Notes: generated by a model from the sequence alone, not told the origin. A stretch of DNA of 64,000 nt from JAADHI01 sp964451325 (GCA_964451325.1 CAYVHO010000005.1:124001-188000), one strand, 5' to 3'. Positions 8,757 to 18,037 are shown, numbered from the stretch's first letter. Numbers and translations: made by a program.

Positions 8757-10052
8757 ATGGCGATCTTAACATCACTTTTTGCGGGGGTGAGCGGACTCAA
8801 TGCCTTTGGCACCGGTCTTTCGGTCATTAGTAATAATATTGCAAATTTAAACACAACGGGATTTAAAGATGGGCAGGTTTCTTTTGCCGACTTGATCAGC
8901 AGTGGCTCAAGCCGGGCACAGGTGGGTCGGGGTGTTTTGGTGAATGACATTCGCACCAATTTTGCCCAGGGTTCTTTTGAAACAACGGGAAGTGAACTGG
9001 ACTTGGCTGTGGAGGGAGAAGGATTTTTTGTTTTGAGAGATGCCGCAGGTGCCGAATTTTATTCACGAAATGGGGCATTTAATGTGAATAGAAACGGTTT
9101 GGTTGAGAATGCGGAAGGTTTATTACTTCAGGGGACGCAGGCAAGTGCAACCGGAAGTTTGCTCGGTCAGCCTTCTGGGACGATTAATTTGGCGAACACC
9201 GCGTTTACGCCGAGTCCCACAAGTACTATTTCTGTCGATGCCAATCTTGATTCAAGAGCGCCTATTATTGGTGCGGGCTTTCTTGTGGGTAATCCGTCCG
9301 GGACTTCTAATTTCTCGACAAGCATCTCGATGTTTGACTCCAGTGGGGTGGGACGTCTTGTTTCTGTTTATTTTACGAAAACGGCTGCAACACCCACCGC
9401 ATCGACATGGACATACAATGTCGTCGTTCCAGCCGCCGACACACAAGTCGGAACAACCGATACCATTATGGCCGATGGAACTTTAACCTTTGGTACGAGT
9501 GGACAGCTTACGGCAGTGAGCACGACCAATTTTCCGACTGGAGGGTTTGATTTTGCTGGAACCGTGGGTCAAAATCTGCAACCGACCTTTGATTTTGGCA
9601 CGAGCACAGGGGCTTTGGGCACAGGTCTTGACGGGATTACCAATTTTGGTGCGCCTTCGGCTGTTCTGACTCAGACACAAGATGGTTTTGCATCAGGTTC
9701 GCTTTCCAATGTCTCGATTGATAAAGATGGTATTGTGACGGGCCTTTTTACAAATGGTCAGAGCCGAACGCTAGCACAAGTCACCCTGGCCCGTTTCAAC
9801 AATCAACAAGGACTTTCGAAGCTCGGAGATAGTGTTTATGTGCTTTCTAGTGAATCGGGTCAGCCGATTATCGGCCCGCCCAATACAGGTGGTGCGGGGC
9901 GTGTGCTTTCCAATTCCTTGGAACTTTCAAATGTCGATCTGGCGCAGCAATTTATTAAAATGATTGAATATCAGCGGGGCTTCCAAGCCAACTCACGGGT
10001 GATTACAACCACAGATGATTTATTACAAGAATTGGTCAATTTGAGACGATAA
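8757..10052 (+). CDS. flgE: Flagellar hook protein FlgE
   Basis: FlgE is the structural subunit of the hook, the universal joint between rod and filament. The 431-residue protein has the N-terminal rod/hook signature (LFAGVSGLNAFGTGLSVISN, then NIANLNTTGFK) and the C-terminal FlgE/FlgF/FlgG coiled coil (NVDLAQQFIKMIEYQRGFQA, then NSRVITTTDDLL). The middle is a variable Ser/Thr/Gly-rich beta domain. Its length is close to enterobacterial FlgE (about 400). RBS GAGG lies upstream of the ATG. A rho-independent terminator follows at 10081-10133, so it closes the fliK-flgD-flgE unit. Confidence 0.96.
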   Translation: MAILTSLFAGVSGLNAFGTGLSVISNNIANLNTTGFKDGQVSFADLISSGSSRAQVGRGVLVNDIRTNFAQGSFETTGSELDLAVEGEGFFVLRDAAGAEFYSRNGAFNVNRNGLVENAEGLLLQGTQASATGSLLGQPSGTINLANTAFTPSPTSTISVDANLDSRAPIIGAGFLVGNPSGTSNFSTSISMFDSSGVGRLVSVYFTKTAATPTASTWTYNVVVPAADTQVGTTDTIMADGTLTFGTSGQLTAVSTTNFPTGGFDFAGTVGQNLQPTFDFGTSTGALGTGLDGITNFGAPSAVLTQTQDGFASGSLSNVSIDKDGIVTGLFTNGQSRTLAQVTLARFNNQQGLSKLGDSVYVLSSESGQPIIGPPNTGGAGRVLSNSLELSNVDLAQQFIKMIEYQRGFQANSRVITTTDDLLQELVNLRR

Positions 10053-10080
10053 ATTCTAAGCCGTAAATTGATCTAAAAAA

Positions 10081-10133
10081 GGGGTAGCGCGCTTGTGGGA
10101 GGGGGACGGCGCGTTGCCCTTTTTTGTTTTTTT
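10081..10133 (+). terminator. Rho-independent terminator after flgE
   Basis: The arms GGGGTAGCGCGC (10081-10092) and GCGCGTTGCCC (10109-10119) pair with a small internal mismatch. They are followed by T-rich sequence (TTTTTTGTTTTTTT). It separates the hook unit from the fliL unit. Confidence 0.75.
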
Positions 10134-10166
10134 AAGATGTTTTTTCTCTGTCAATATCATGACATT

Positions 10167-10183
10167 TCAAGTGTTTCACTTGA
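10167..10183. promoter_or_regulatory. Palindrome upstream of fliL, candidate activator site
   Basis: TCAAGTGTTTCACTTGA is a perfect 7-bp inverted repeat with a 3-base centre. It lies about 85-100 bp upstream of the sigma54 -24 element at 10269. That is the usual distance for an NtrC-type enhancer site. The assignment to the FlrC-like activator is inference. Confidence 0.4.
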
Positions 10184-10266
10184 CGAAAAAATCCTTTCTT
10201 TGATCTGATTTTCTCCGGAGAGCGGCTTAAAATGCTTCTTTTCCTCGTCTTCCAGACAGATCTCAA

Positions 10267-10283
10267 ACGGCATAAAGATTGCT
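10267..10283 (+). promoter_or_regulatory. Sigma54 (-24/-12) promoter upstream of fliL
   Basis: ACGGCATAAAGATTGCTA has GG at 10269-10270 and GC at 10281-10282 separated by exactly 10 bases, with close matches to GGCA and TTGCT. The predicted start near 10294 gives a leader of about 115 nt before fliL. Apart from this, the upstream palindrome and the flgE terminator, I see nothing in the 357-bp gap 10053-10409. Confidence 0.75.
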
Positions 10284-10409
10284 AAACAAGACTGCGGCTA
10301 AGGAGAAGCACAGGAACCTTTCGGTCTTTGAAGCTGCACTTTCCATTCAAGGTCAGACATCTTGTGTCGGAAAGCGAATGGGAATGAATGTCTATAAAAA
10401 GGACAGATT

Positions 10410-10898
10410 ATGAAGATGATTATTATTGGACTTGTCGTCGCACTGGGTGTTGGAGGGGGTGTTTTCTTTTTTATGAAAGGCCAGGCCCCTGCCCCCGTCG
10501 CAGAGGCTCCAAGGGCAGCTCCTGGTGAAGAGGGTGAGGCTATTGCTGCTGCAGGGGTGGCGGACGCCGAACCAGGAGGGGATGGTCCTCAGGATGAAGG
10601 GGGCATCTACGAGCTTGAACCCTTTATCGTGAATCTAGCGGATATTACAAAAGTCCGTTACCTGAAAATTACAGTCAAACTGGATCTGGTTCGCAGCAAA
10701 CATGCCGATGACCTTAATAACAATTTACCCCAGATTCGTGACACCTTGATTCTGCTTTTGAGCAGCAAAGATTTTGCATCGATTCGCACCGTGGAGGGAA
10801 AGATGGAGCTGCGTGATGAAATTCTACAGCGCGTCAATGCCATTTTTCGAAGTAATAAAGTCAAGATGGCCTATTTTACAGATTTTGTGACCCAATAA
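10410..10898 (+). CDS. fliL: Flagellar basal body-associated protein FliL
   Basis: FliL is a single-pass inner-membrane protein that surrounds the stator at the flagellar base and supports torque and rod stability. The 162-residue protein has one N-terminal membrane segment (IIIGLVVALGVGGGVFFFM), a Pro/Ala/Glu-rich periplasmic linker (about 25-65) and the conserved FliL domain (YELEPFIVNLAD, then a helix-strand region ending RVNAIFRSNKVKMAYFTDFV). The start follows a long leader from the sigma54 promoter. It is the first gene of the fliLMNOPQR-flhBAFG-fliA run, as in many proteobacteria. Confidence 0.93.
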   Translation: MKMIIIGLVVALGVGGGVFFFMKGQAPAPVAEAPRAAPGEEGEAIAAAGVADAEPGGDGPQDEGGIYELEPFIVNLADITKVRYLKITVKLDLVRSKHADDLNNNLPQIRDTLILLLSSKDFASIRTVEGKMELRDEILQRVNAIFRSNKVKMAYFTDFVTQ

Positions 10899-10924
10899 TT
10901 ATCGCTGAAGTTTGAGGAAATTTG

Positions 10925-11905
10925 ATGGCAGAAAAAATTCTCTCACAAGACGAAGTCGAAGCGCTTCTGCAAGGAGTCACTTCAGGAGAGGTCGAAACTG
11001 AAGGTGAGGAAACACAGGAAGGGGCCAACAACTATGACCTCACCAATCAGGAACGCATTATTCGAGGGCGTATGCCCAGCCTGGAGATCATTAACGAACG
11101 TTTTGCGCGTTTGTTTCAAATCTCGATGACGACCTTTTTAAAGAAGGAGATTGAGGTGGTTCCTGTTTCCATTGATGTGCCGAAGTTTGGCGAACTCATG
11201 CGTAAAATTCCACTGCCGAGCAGTATTAATATCGTCAAAATGGACCCTTTAAGAGGGGCTGTCCTGATTATTTTGGATACAAAGTTTGTTTACCGTTTGG
11301 TTGATCTTTATTTCGGGGGATCGGGCCAGACTTACGTAAAAATTGAAGGACGAGATTTTACCTCAATTGAAGCCCGCATTATCCAAAAAGTGGTGGATAA
11401 AATTATCAGTGACTTGGAAACCTCGTGGAAACCCATTTTTAAGATTGAAATTACACACATCCGTACCGAGATCAATCCCCAGTTTGCGGCTGTGGTGACG
11501 CCCACCGAAGTGGTGGTGACCACCTTGTTTAAGATCGAAATTGATGGAGAAGGCGGTGACATTTTTATTGGCATGCCTTATCCCACGATTGAACCCATAC
11601 GCGAAAAACTCTATGGCAGTTTTCAGAGTGACCAGGACGAAGAGAACAAGGTTTGGGCGAACCGTTTTGCGGAACAAATGACGGAGTGCAGCCTGAGTGC
11701 TGTTGCGGAGATTGGAAAAGCAGAGCTTACGGTGGGTGAACTCACAAAACTTTCTGTGGGGGATGTCATCATGTTGAATCGCACGGTGAAAGAAGACCTT
11801 GACCTAAAAATCGAAGGGAAAACCGTATTCCACGGCCGTGCGGGACTTCATCGTGGCAATGTTGCTTTTCAAATCACGTCGATCAGTAAAGACCGTAAAA
11901 AATGA
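10925..11905 (+). CDS. fliM: Flagellar motor switch protein FliM
   Basis: FliM is the C-ring switch protein that binds phospho-CheY and sets rotation direction. The 326-residue protein starts with the CheY-binding peptide LSQDEVEALLQGV. The middle domain has the conserved QERIIRGRMPSLEIINERFA and a GGSG loop (DLYFGGSGQ). The C-terminal SpoA domain resembles FliN. The frame extends one codon upstream to a TTG at 10922, but the ATG at 10925 with TGAGGAAA upstream is the better start. The CheY proteins of the downstream chemotaxis clusters are its expected partners. Confidence 0.96.
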   Translation: MAEKILSQDEVEALLQGVTSGEVETEGEETQEGANNYDLTNQERIIRGRMPSLEIINERFARLFQISMTTFLKKEIEVVPVSIDVPKFGELMRKIPLPSSINIVKMDPLRGAVLIILDTKFVYRLVDLYFGGSGQTYVKIEGRDFTSIEARIIQKVVDKIISDLETSWKPIFKIEITHIRTEINPQFAAVVTPTEVVVTTLFKIEIDGEGGDIFIGMPYPTIEPIREKLYGSFQSDQDEENKVWANRFAEQMTECSLSAVAEIGKAELTVGELTKLSVGDVIMLNRTVKEDLDLKIEGKTVFHGRAGLHRGNVAFQITSISKDRKK

Positions 11906-11970
11906 TGGAAGCCAAATTGAAGGAAACTCAGGTCTGATAAGAGTTTCCTTCAGAAAGCGGGAGGGAAAAA

Positions 11971-12501
11971 ATGGCAGATGATCCAGCCGCTCCGGAAGAA
12001 GAAGACGAGATGGCCCGTGCCATGGCAGAGGCCATGGCAGAAGCAGGACAAACGATTGAAAAAGAGATGCCAGGCGCTGCACCTGCCCCCCCCAGCGATG
12101 TCGAACAAGCCGCGATAGATGATGCTGTGGCTGCTGCCGCTGCTGATGCAGCACCACCCGTGGTAGAAGAAAAAGCGAAGCCCGCAGCCGAGCCTGCACC
12201 GCTTTCTACCCTTGCACCCCAGCAGACCGGTGAGCCGCTTGGAAATCTGGACTTTATTTTGGATGTGCCGCTTCAAATTACGGTAACACTGGGTGAGACA
12301 CGCATGTTGATTAAAGAGCTGCTGCAATTAGGGCAGGGTTCCGTGGTCGAGTTAGAAAAGATGGCGGGTGAGCCGATGGATGTGCTTATTGGCGACAAGT
12401 TGGTTGCGCGCGGTGAAGTTGTGGTGGTGAATGAAAAATTTGGGGTGCGTTTAACCGACATCGTCAGCACGGCAGACCGGATTCAAAATTTGAATGGCTA
12501 G
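11971..12501 (+). CDS. fliN: Flagellar motor switch protein FliN, with extended acidic N-terminus
   Basis: FliN forms the lower C-ring and helps dock export cargo. Its C-terminal SpoA domain (about 85-170) is classical, with LDVPLQITVTLGETRMLIKE, LGQGSVVELEKMAGEPMDVL and a RLTDIVSTADRI tail. The roughly 85-residue N-terminal extension is rich in Ala, Glu and Pro and looks disordered. It makes the protein longer (176 residues) than the 137-residue E. coli FliN. The extension lacks a CheC/FliY-type phosphatase motif that I can recognise. RBS GGGAGGG lies upstream of the ATG. Confidence 0.94.
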   Translation: MADDPAAPEEEDEMARAMAEAMAEAGQTIEKEMPGAAPAPPSDVEQAAIDDAVAAAAADAAPPVVEEKAKPAAEPAPLSTLAPQQTGEPLGNLDFILDVPLQITVTLGETRMLIKELLQLGQGSVVELEKMAGEPMDVLIGDKLVARGEVVVVNEKFGVRLTDIVSTADRIQNLNG

Positions 12502-12567
12502 GAGATTGTAATCAGGGCTTCTTTAAAGGCGTCTAATTTTCAGGGTTTCAAAAAAGGTTGTTAAAAA

Positions 12568-12882
12568 ATGGACGATCCTTTTTCAAGTTTAGTCAAAATG
12601 CTTTCGTCGCTTTTGTTGGTGCTGGCGCTCATTTTAGGCATTGCTTTTGCGCTGAGACATTTTTTGCGTTCCCGTTTTAGTCGATGGAAGACGGCCCCTT
12701 TGGTTCAAGTGCTGTCCACGGCCTATCTCGGTCCAAAAAAGGAGGTTTCGATTATTTCGGTGGGTAAACAATATCTTGTTCTAGGGGTTACACCCAATCA
12801 CATTTCACTCTTGACCCGTTTAGAAGAGGCCCCTTTTGAAACAAAGCTTACAGAGGAAATGAAAGATCTGGAACCAGAATGA
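12568..12882 (+). CDS. fliO: Flagellar biosynthesis protein FliO
   Basis: FliO is a small membrane protein that helps assemble the FliP ring of the flagellar export gate. The 104-residue protein has one hydrophobic N-terminal segment (MLSSLLLVLALILGIAFAL) followed by a basic stretch and the short conserved FliO domain with VLSTAYLGPKKEVSIISVGK and QYLVLGVTPNHISLL. Its stop overlaps the fliP start by 4 bp (ATGA). FliO is poorly conserved in general, so position between fliN and fliP is a strong part of the evidence. Confidence 0.9.
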   Translation: MDDPFSSLVKMLSSLLLVLALILGIAFALRHFLRSRFSRWKTAPLVQVLSTAYLGPKKEVSIISVGKQYLVLGVTPNHISLLTRLEEAPFETKLTEEMKDLEPE

Positions 12883-13682
12883 ATCATAACCTGCTAGAAA
12901 AAAGACGTGCCTCGTGGCGTTTATTGATGCTCTTTTTGAGTCTTGTTATCGCCGCACTTTTTTTGGTTTTTTTATTGCCACAGCCTTCGTTTGCCCAGAC
13001 GGCAGCGAGCGAAGCGCCATCGGTGACCGTGAGTTTGGGTACAGGCTCCGGTGAGCGTTTTTCCGTCGCAATTCAAATCCTGATTCTCCTCACCGTTTTA
13101 TCTCTTGCACCTGCAATCTTTATCATGATGAGTTCATTTACACGGATCATCGTCGTGCTTTCTTTTATGAGACAAGCCTTTGGCACACAACAATCTCCCC
13201 CCAATCAAGTCCTCATTGGTCTTGCACTTTTTCTCACTTTTCTTGTGATGGCCCCTGTTTGGCAACAAGTGAATACCGAGGCCTTGCAGCCTTATTTGAA
13301 TGAAACCATTTCACAAGAAGATGCCTTGGATCTTGCGATTGCACCGGTGAGGAATTTCATGTTGAAACAGGTTCGTGAGAAAGACCTCTCCCTTTTTGTG
13401 AAGATTGCGAAGTTGCCCCAACCCAAAAATCCATCAGACCTGCCCACTTTTACCATCATTCCTGCTTTTATGATCAGTGAGCTTAGAACGGCATTTCAAA
13501 TTGGATTTCTGGTTTATTTGCCTTTTCTTGTGATTGATATTGTGGTGGCGAGCATCCTGATGTCCATGGGCATGATGATGTTACCGCCGGTCATGATTTC
13601 ACTCCCTTTTAAATTGATTTTGTTTGTTTTGGCCGACGGTTGGTACTTGGTCGTGGGATCTTTGGTCAAGGGCTTTGCATGA
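12879..13682 (+). CDS. fliP: Flagellar export gate protein FliP
   Basis: FliP forms the core pentamer of the type III export gate in the inner membrane. The 267-residue protein starts with a cleavable signal peptide (ending PSFAQ). It has the conserved FliP signatures MMSSFTRIIVVLSFMRQAFG, PPNQVLIGLALFLTFLVMAP and LPFLVIDIVVASILMSMGMM. About four further membrane helices are visible, as expected. Translational overlap with fliO and the downstream order fliQ-fliR-flhB match the standard locus. Confidence 0.96.
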   Translation: MNHNLLEKRRASWRLLMLFLSLVIAALFLVFLLPQPSFAQTAASEAPSVTVSLGTGSGERFSVAIQILILLTVLSLAPAIFIMMSSFTRIIVVLSFMRQAFGTQQSPPNQVLIGLALFLTFLVMAPVWQQVNTEALQPYLNETISQEDALDLAIAPVRNFMLKQVREKDLSLFVKIAKLPQPKNPSDLPTFTIIPAFMISELRTAFQIGFLVYLPFLVIDIVVASILMSMGMMMLPPVMISLPFKLILFVLADGWYLVVGSLVKGFA

Positions 13683-13764
13683 ATTGGGCAGAGCGGAGAC
13701 CCAGGAATGGAGACTGAATTGAAAACCAAGGTGTTGTCCCCCGATTTTATAGGATTTTAAAAAA

Positions 13765-14034
13765 ATGACCCCTGAATTTGTGACGGAAATTGTGCAACGT
13801 ACGATTGAAATTTCGGTGCTTTTGTCTGCGCCCGTACTGGTTTCAAGTCTTGCCATTGGTTTGGTGGTGAGTCTCTTTCAGGCTGTAACCCAGATCAATG
13901 AAGCGACCCTGACTTTCTTGCCCAAGATCTTAGTGGCAGGCCTGGCGTTGGCATTTTTTTTCCCCTGGATGCTGTCGATCATTATTGGATTTACCAGTGA
14001 TATTTTGATGAATTTTCCAAATTACACGGGTTGA
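13765..14034 (+). CDS. fliQ: Flagellar export gate protein FliQ
   Basis: FliQ wraps the FliP/FliR gate as a small two-helix membrane protein. The length (89 residues) is typical. It has two hydrophobic hairpin segments around the conserved SLFQAVTQINEATLTFLPK loop. The 82-bp gap from fliP is the largest inside this part of the operon, and I see no promoter or terminator in it. Confidence 0.95.
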   Translation: MTPEFVTEIVQRTIEISVLLSAPVLVSSLAIGLVVSLFQAVTQINEATLTFLPKILVAGLALAFFFPWMLSIIIGFTSDILMNFPNYTG

Positions 14035-14051
14035 AATAGAAGGGTTGAGTG

Positions 14052-14837
14052 ATGAACATTCCTTTACTTGAAGACATCTTAGCAAACCAGATGGTCTTCC
14101 TTTTTATCCTTTTTCGGGTGGCTGCATTTATGGTGGCAATTCCCCTGATGGGGGGTGCAGGGGTACCCGTGATGGTGAAGATGCTGCTGATCCTTTCCAT
14201 GAGTTTTGTGTTGTTCCAAACCCTTACCCTAGAACCACCCGGCGTCTTGAATCTCGTTTCTTTGACGACCGCATTGCTTGGAGAAGTTTTAATCGGCCTT
14301 ATTATTGGCATGGCTGCAAACTTACTTTTTACTGCCATTGAGATGGGATCCGAAATTATAGGGATGCAAATGGGCTTAGGGAGCGCAAATCTTTTTGATC
14401 CTATTTCCAATAAACAGGCCTCCTTGATTGCGCGTTTGCAGGGTCTTGTTGCCATGCTCATTTTTCTGACGATGAACGGTCACTTCATTGTCTTAGAGAG
14501 CATGGTGAAGAGTTTTGAATTGATTCCTTTTGGTGGTTTTTATCCTTCAGGGCCATTGATCGAATTCCTCATGAAACTTGCGGGAGCGATGTTTTTACTC
14601 GGACTTAAAGTTGCAATCCCCATTATCGTAACCCTTCTTATGGCAAATGTCGTCATTGGTATTTTTTCAAGGGTTATTCCGCAACTCAATGTCCTGCTTT
14701 TTAGTTTTCCGGTGACGATCACACTCGGATTGGTGATGGTGGGTTTTTCACTGCCGATACTGACTGGCATTTTAAGACAAGAGATTTCAGGACTTAGAAC
14801 GATTTTTAATCAACTGCTCATTGGGATGCAACCTTAA
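14052..14837 (+). CDS. fliR: Flagellar export gate protein FliR
   Basis: FliR contributes one subunit to the export gate and contacts FlhB. The 261-residue protein has about six membrane helices. Family features include FRVAAFMVAIPLMGGAGVPV, the GEVLIGLIIGMAANLLFTAI segment and GSEIIGMQMGLGSANLFDP. An in-frame GTG at 14049 directly precedes the ATG at 14052; the ATG is preferred, with AAGGG upstream. It is followed by flhB with a short gap. Confidence 0.95.
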   Translation: MNIPLLEDILANQMVFLFILFRVAAFMVAIPLMGGAGVPVMVKMLLILSMSFVLFQTLTLEPPGVLNLVSLTTALLGEVLIGLIIGMAANLLFTAIEMGSEIIGMQMGLGSANLFDPISNKQASLIARLQGLVAMLIFLTMNGHFIVLESMVKSFELIPFGGFYPSGPLIEFLMKLAGAMFLLGLKVAIPIIVTLLMANVVIGIFSRVIPQLNVLLFSFPVTITLGLVMVGFSLPILTGILRQEISGLRTIFNQLLIGMQP

Positions 14838-14860
14838 TTTTTTAGAAGTAGAGAGAAAAA

Positions 14861-15925
14861 ATGGCAGCAGACGATCAGGAAAAAACTGAAAAAGCCACCC
14901 CAAAGCGTCGAGAAGAGGCGCGGCAAAAAGGACAGGTGGTGACCAGTCGCGAGTTAAGCTCGGCATTGCTCATTCTATTTGCCGTTTTGATTTTTAAAAA
15001 CCTGGGTTTGGATTTGATTCTTGGGCTAAAGACATCTATGGCGCAGGGTTTTTCCAGCTTGGCCTCCGATGTCATGACACCCACGCAATTTACGCTTTTT
15101 ATGCGTGATCTTATGATCAGAATCCTTGTGATTTCTCTCCCTATTTTGTTGTTGATTGCTTTTGTGGGTGGGGCTTCTGTTGTGGTGCAGCATGGGGTGC
15201 TCTTTTCGACACAGGCCTTGATGCCTGACTGGGGTCGGATCAATCCTCTTTCAGGTTTCGCGCGTATTTTTTCAATCGACTCGCTGATGAATGGTTCAAA
15301 AACCTTTCTAAAATTTCTCGTGATCAGCGTGGTGGCTTATTTTGCGATCATGAATAGATTATCCGAAGTGCTCGAATTAAGTCGTATGACTCCTGGCGCA
15401 ATTCTCACTCTATCAGGAGACATAATTGCCAGTCTGGTCTTACGGTGTGGGGCTGTGGTGGCGGTCATTGGTGGGGCTGATTATGCCTTTCAGTGGTGGT
15501 CTTTTGAGAAAAAACTTCGCATGAGCAAACAGGAAATCAAAGACGAAAACAAGCAGACGGAAGGGGCGCCACAGGTGAAAGCGCGTATCCGAAACCTGCA
15601 ACGTGAAATGGCGAGAAACCGCATGATGGCTGATGTGTCAGACGCAGATGTGGTGATTACCAATCCGACACATTTGGCGATTGCACTCTCTTACAAAGCC
15701 GAGACGATGGCTGCACCCAAAGTGCTCGCAAAAGGTTCAGGCTATGTCGCAGAAAAAATTAGAACCGTGGCCCGTGAGCATGGCATTCCTGTCATTGAGA
15801 ACAAACCCGTGGCGCGATCCCTTTTTAAAATCGTCGAAGTGGGTCAGTTCATTCCTGCCAGCATCTATCGAGCGGTCGCCGAAATCTTATCCTATGTTTA
15901 TAAATTGAAAGGACTTAAGGCGTAA
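14861..15925 (+). CDS. flhB: Flagellar export switch protein FlhB
   Basis: FlhB controls substrate-specificity switching in flagellar export, together with FliK. The 354-residue protein starts with the conserved EKTEKATPKRREEARQKGQV and has four membrane helices. Its cytoplasmic domain contains the autocleavage site NPTH (ADVVITNPTHLAIAL). The following PKVLAKGSGYVAEKIR and ENKPVARSLF motifs are standard. The cleavage motif is intact, so normal hook-to-filament switching is expected. Confidence 0.97.
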   Translation: MAADDQEKTEKATPKRREEARQKGQVVTSRELSSALLILFAVLIFKNLGLDLILGLKTSMAQGFSSLASDVMTPTQFTLFMRDLMIRILVISLPILLLIAFVGGASVVVQHGVLFSTQALMPDWGRINPLSGFARIFSIDSLMNGSKTFLKFLVISVVAYFAIMNRLSEVLELSRMTPGAILTLSGDIIASLVLRCGAVVAVIGGADYAFQWWSFEKKLRMSKQEIKDENKQTEGAPQVKARIRNLQREMARNRMMADVSDADVVITNPTHLAIALSYKAETMAAPKVLAKGSGYVAEKIRTVAREHGIPVIENKPVARSLFKIVEVGQFIPASIYRAVAEILSYVYKLKGLKA

Positions 15926-15931
15926 CACAAA

Positions 15932-18037
15932 ATGGCGCAGACCTTGACAGAAAATGCATCTCAAAATCCGTCTTTGGATGGGATGGGAAAAAATGGCGAT
16001 ATCATCATGACTTTGGGTGTGGTGGGTATTCTGCTTTTAATGATTTTGCCGACGCCCACTATTTTTTTGGACTTGCTCTTGGCTTTTAGCATCAGTTCGG
16101 CATTGGTCATTTTGTTTGTTGCATTGCACACCATCAAGCCTGTGGAATTTTCTGCCTTTCCCTCTATTTTATTGATTATCACGCTCTTTCGTCTTGCCTT
16201 GAATATTGCCACCACGCGCTCGATTTTGTTGAATGGGAATACCGGAGTGGGTGCCGCCGGAAAGGTCATTGAAACCTTTGGCAGTTTAATGATCGGGGGG
16301 AATTACGCCGTAGGTCTTGTGGTGTTTATCATTCTTGTTGTCATCAATTTTGTGGTGATTACAAAAGGTGCAGGGAGAATTGCAGAGGTGGCCGCGCGTT
16401 TTATGTTGGATGCGATGCCGGGAAAACAGATGAGCATCGATGCCGATTTGAATGCGGGCATGATCAATGAAAAAGAGGCCAAACTGCGTCGGGAGGGCAT
16501 CGCAAAAGAAGCCGATTTTTACGGGGCGATGGATGGTGCCAGTAAGTTTGTACGGGGGGATGCGATTGCGGCTATTTTGATTATCCTGGTCAACGTCATC
16601 GGTGGATTTGTCATCGGCGTTTTACAGCAAAATATGGATATCGCAACCGCCGCTCAAAACTACACACTTTTGAGTATTGGGGATGGTCTGGTGGGTCAGA
16701 TTCCCGCACTCATTATTTCGACGGCCTCAGGTATTGTGGTGACACGTGCGGCTTCTGACTCCAATTTAGGGACAGATGTGACACGGCAAATGTTGATTCA
16801 TCCCAGTGCACTTATGGGAGCGGCTACGATTGTTTTTATTTTTGGTTTGATTCCGGGTTTACCACACATGGCTTTTTTCCTGATCGCGGGTGGTATTGGT
16901 TTTATTGGATATTCGGCACAAACGGCGCAAGAGGCCGAAAAAGCAAAACCTGCTCCCCCTCTTCCTGAATCAGAGCAAGCCCCCAATAAAGATGAATGGA
17001 TTGTTCCATTGGATTTGATGGAACTTAATGTCGGTTATGGTCTGATTCCTCTGGTTGATCAGGCGCAGGATGGGGAGTTGCTCAAACGCATCACGGCGAT
17101 TCGCAGACAGCTTGCGCTTGAATTGGGTTTTGTCGTACCGCCCATTCATATCCGAGACAACCTGCAAATTAAACCCAATGAATACCTCATTTTGGTGAAA
17201 GGGATTGAGGTCAGTCGTGGTGAGGTCTTGCCGCGTCATTTCCTGGCGATGAATCCCAGTGGGATGGAAGCACATGGCATTGAGGGTATTCCCACACAGG
17301 AGCCTTGTTTTGGATTACAGGCCCTTTGGGTGACAGAAAAAGAAAAAGATCGTGCAAAAGTAGAAGGTTTTACTGTCGTAGATGTGCCTTCGGTCATTGC
17401 AACACATCTGACCGAAATCATTCGCAGTCATGCTGCAGAGTTGATTGGACGACAAGAAGTCCAGCATCTCTTGGATCGCTTCTCAAAAGACAACCCAAAG
17501 GTGGTTGAAGAGTTGCTGCCCACGCTCTTGTCTTTAGGGAGTGTGGTGAAGGTTTTGGGTAATCTTTTAAGAGAACGTGTGGCGATTCGTGATTTGCGTA
17601 CCATTCTGGAGACCTTGGCCGATGTTGCGCCGATGAGCAAGGAAACGGGCTTATTGACAGAACATTGCAGACAAGCACTTTCCCGCACGATCACAAAACA
17701 ATATGAAGAGCCCGATGGCAAGCTCTATGTGATTAGTGTGAATCCGCGTTTGGATAGGATGATGTCTGAAGCGATTCAAAAAGATGAGCAGGGTGGATCA
17801 TTGGTCCTTGATCCCATTCTTGCCCAAAAAATAATCATGCAAATTCGAAGTGCTTCCGAAGCCGTGGCGATGAAAGGCCATCACCCGGTTTTAATGTGCT
17901 CGCCTATGCTCAGACTCCATCTCCGCAAAATGGCGGAGCGTTTTATTCCAAACTTGGTGGTGCTTTCGTCCGGGGAGATTGCGACACAGGCCCAGTTGCA
18001 GTCGATTGAAACAGTGGATGTGAACCATGAAAATTAG
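15932..18037 (+). CDS. flhA: Flagellar export protein FlhA
   Basis: FlhA is the nonameric inner-membrane export gate whose cytoplasmic ring docks chaperone-substrate complexes. The 701-residue length is typical. About eight N-terminal membrane helices include the FHIPEP-family signatures LLIITLFRLALNIATTRSIL and KGAGRIAEVAARFMLDAMPG, then KQMSIDADLNAG. A large soluble domain follows (about 350-701). It starts 7 bp after flhB, and its 3' end overlaps flhF by 11 bp. Confidence 0.97.
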   Translation: MAQTLTENASQNPSLDGMGKNGDIIMTLGVVGILLLMILPTPTIFLDLLLAFSISSALVILFVALHTIKPVEFSAFPSILLIITLFRLALNIATTRSILLNGNTGVGAAGKVIETFGSLMIGGNYAVGLVVFIILVVINFVVITKGAGRIAEVAARFMLDAMPGKQMSIDADLNAGMINEKEAKLRREGIAKEADFYGAMDGASKFVRGDAIAAILIILVNVIGGFVIGVLQQNMDIATAAQNYTLLSIGDGLVGQIPALIISTASGIVVTRAASDSNLGTDVTRQMLIHPSALMGAATIVFIFGLIPGLPHMAFFLIAGGIGFIGYSAQTAQEAEKAKPAPPLPESEQAPNKDEWIVPLDLMELNVGYGLIPLVDQAQDGELLKRITAIRRQLALELGFVVPPIHIRDNLQIKPNEYLILVKGIEVSRGEVLPRHFLAMNPSGMEAHGIEGIPTQEPCFGLQALWVTEKEKDRAKVEGFTVVDVPSVIATHLTEIIRSHAAELIGRQEVQHLLDRFSKDNPKVVEELLPTLLSLGSVVKVLGNLLRERVAIRDLRTILETLADVAPMSKETGLLTEHCRQALSRTITKQYEEPDGKLYVISVNPRLDRMMSEAIQKDEQGGSLVLDPILAQKIIMQIRSASEAVAMKGHHPVLMCSPMLRLHLRKMAERFIPNLVVLSSGEIATQAQLQSIETVDVNHEN

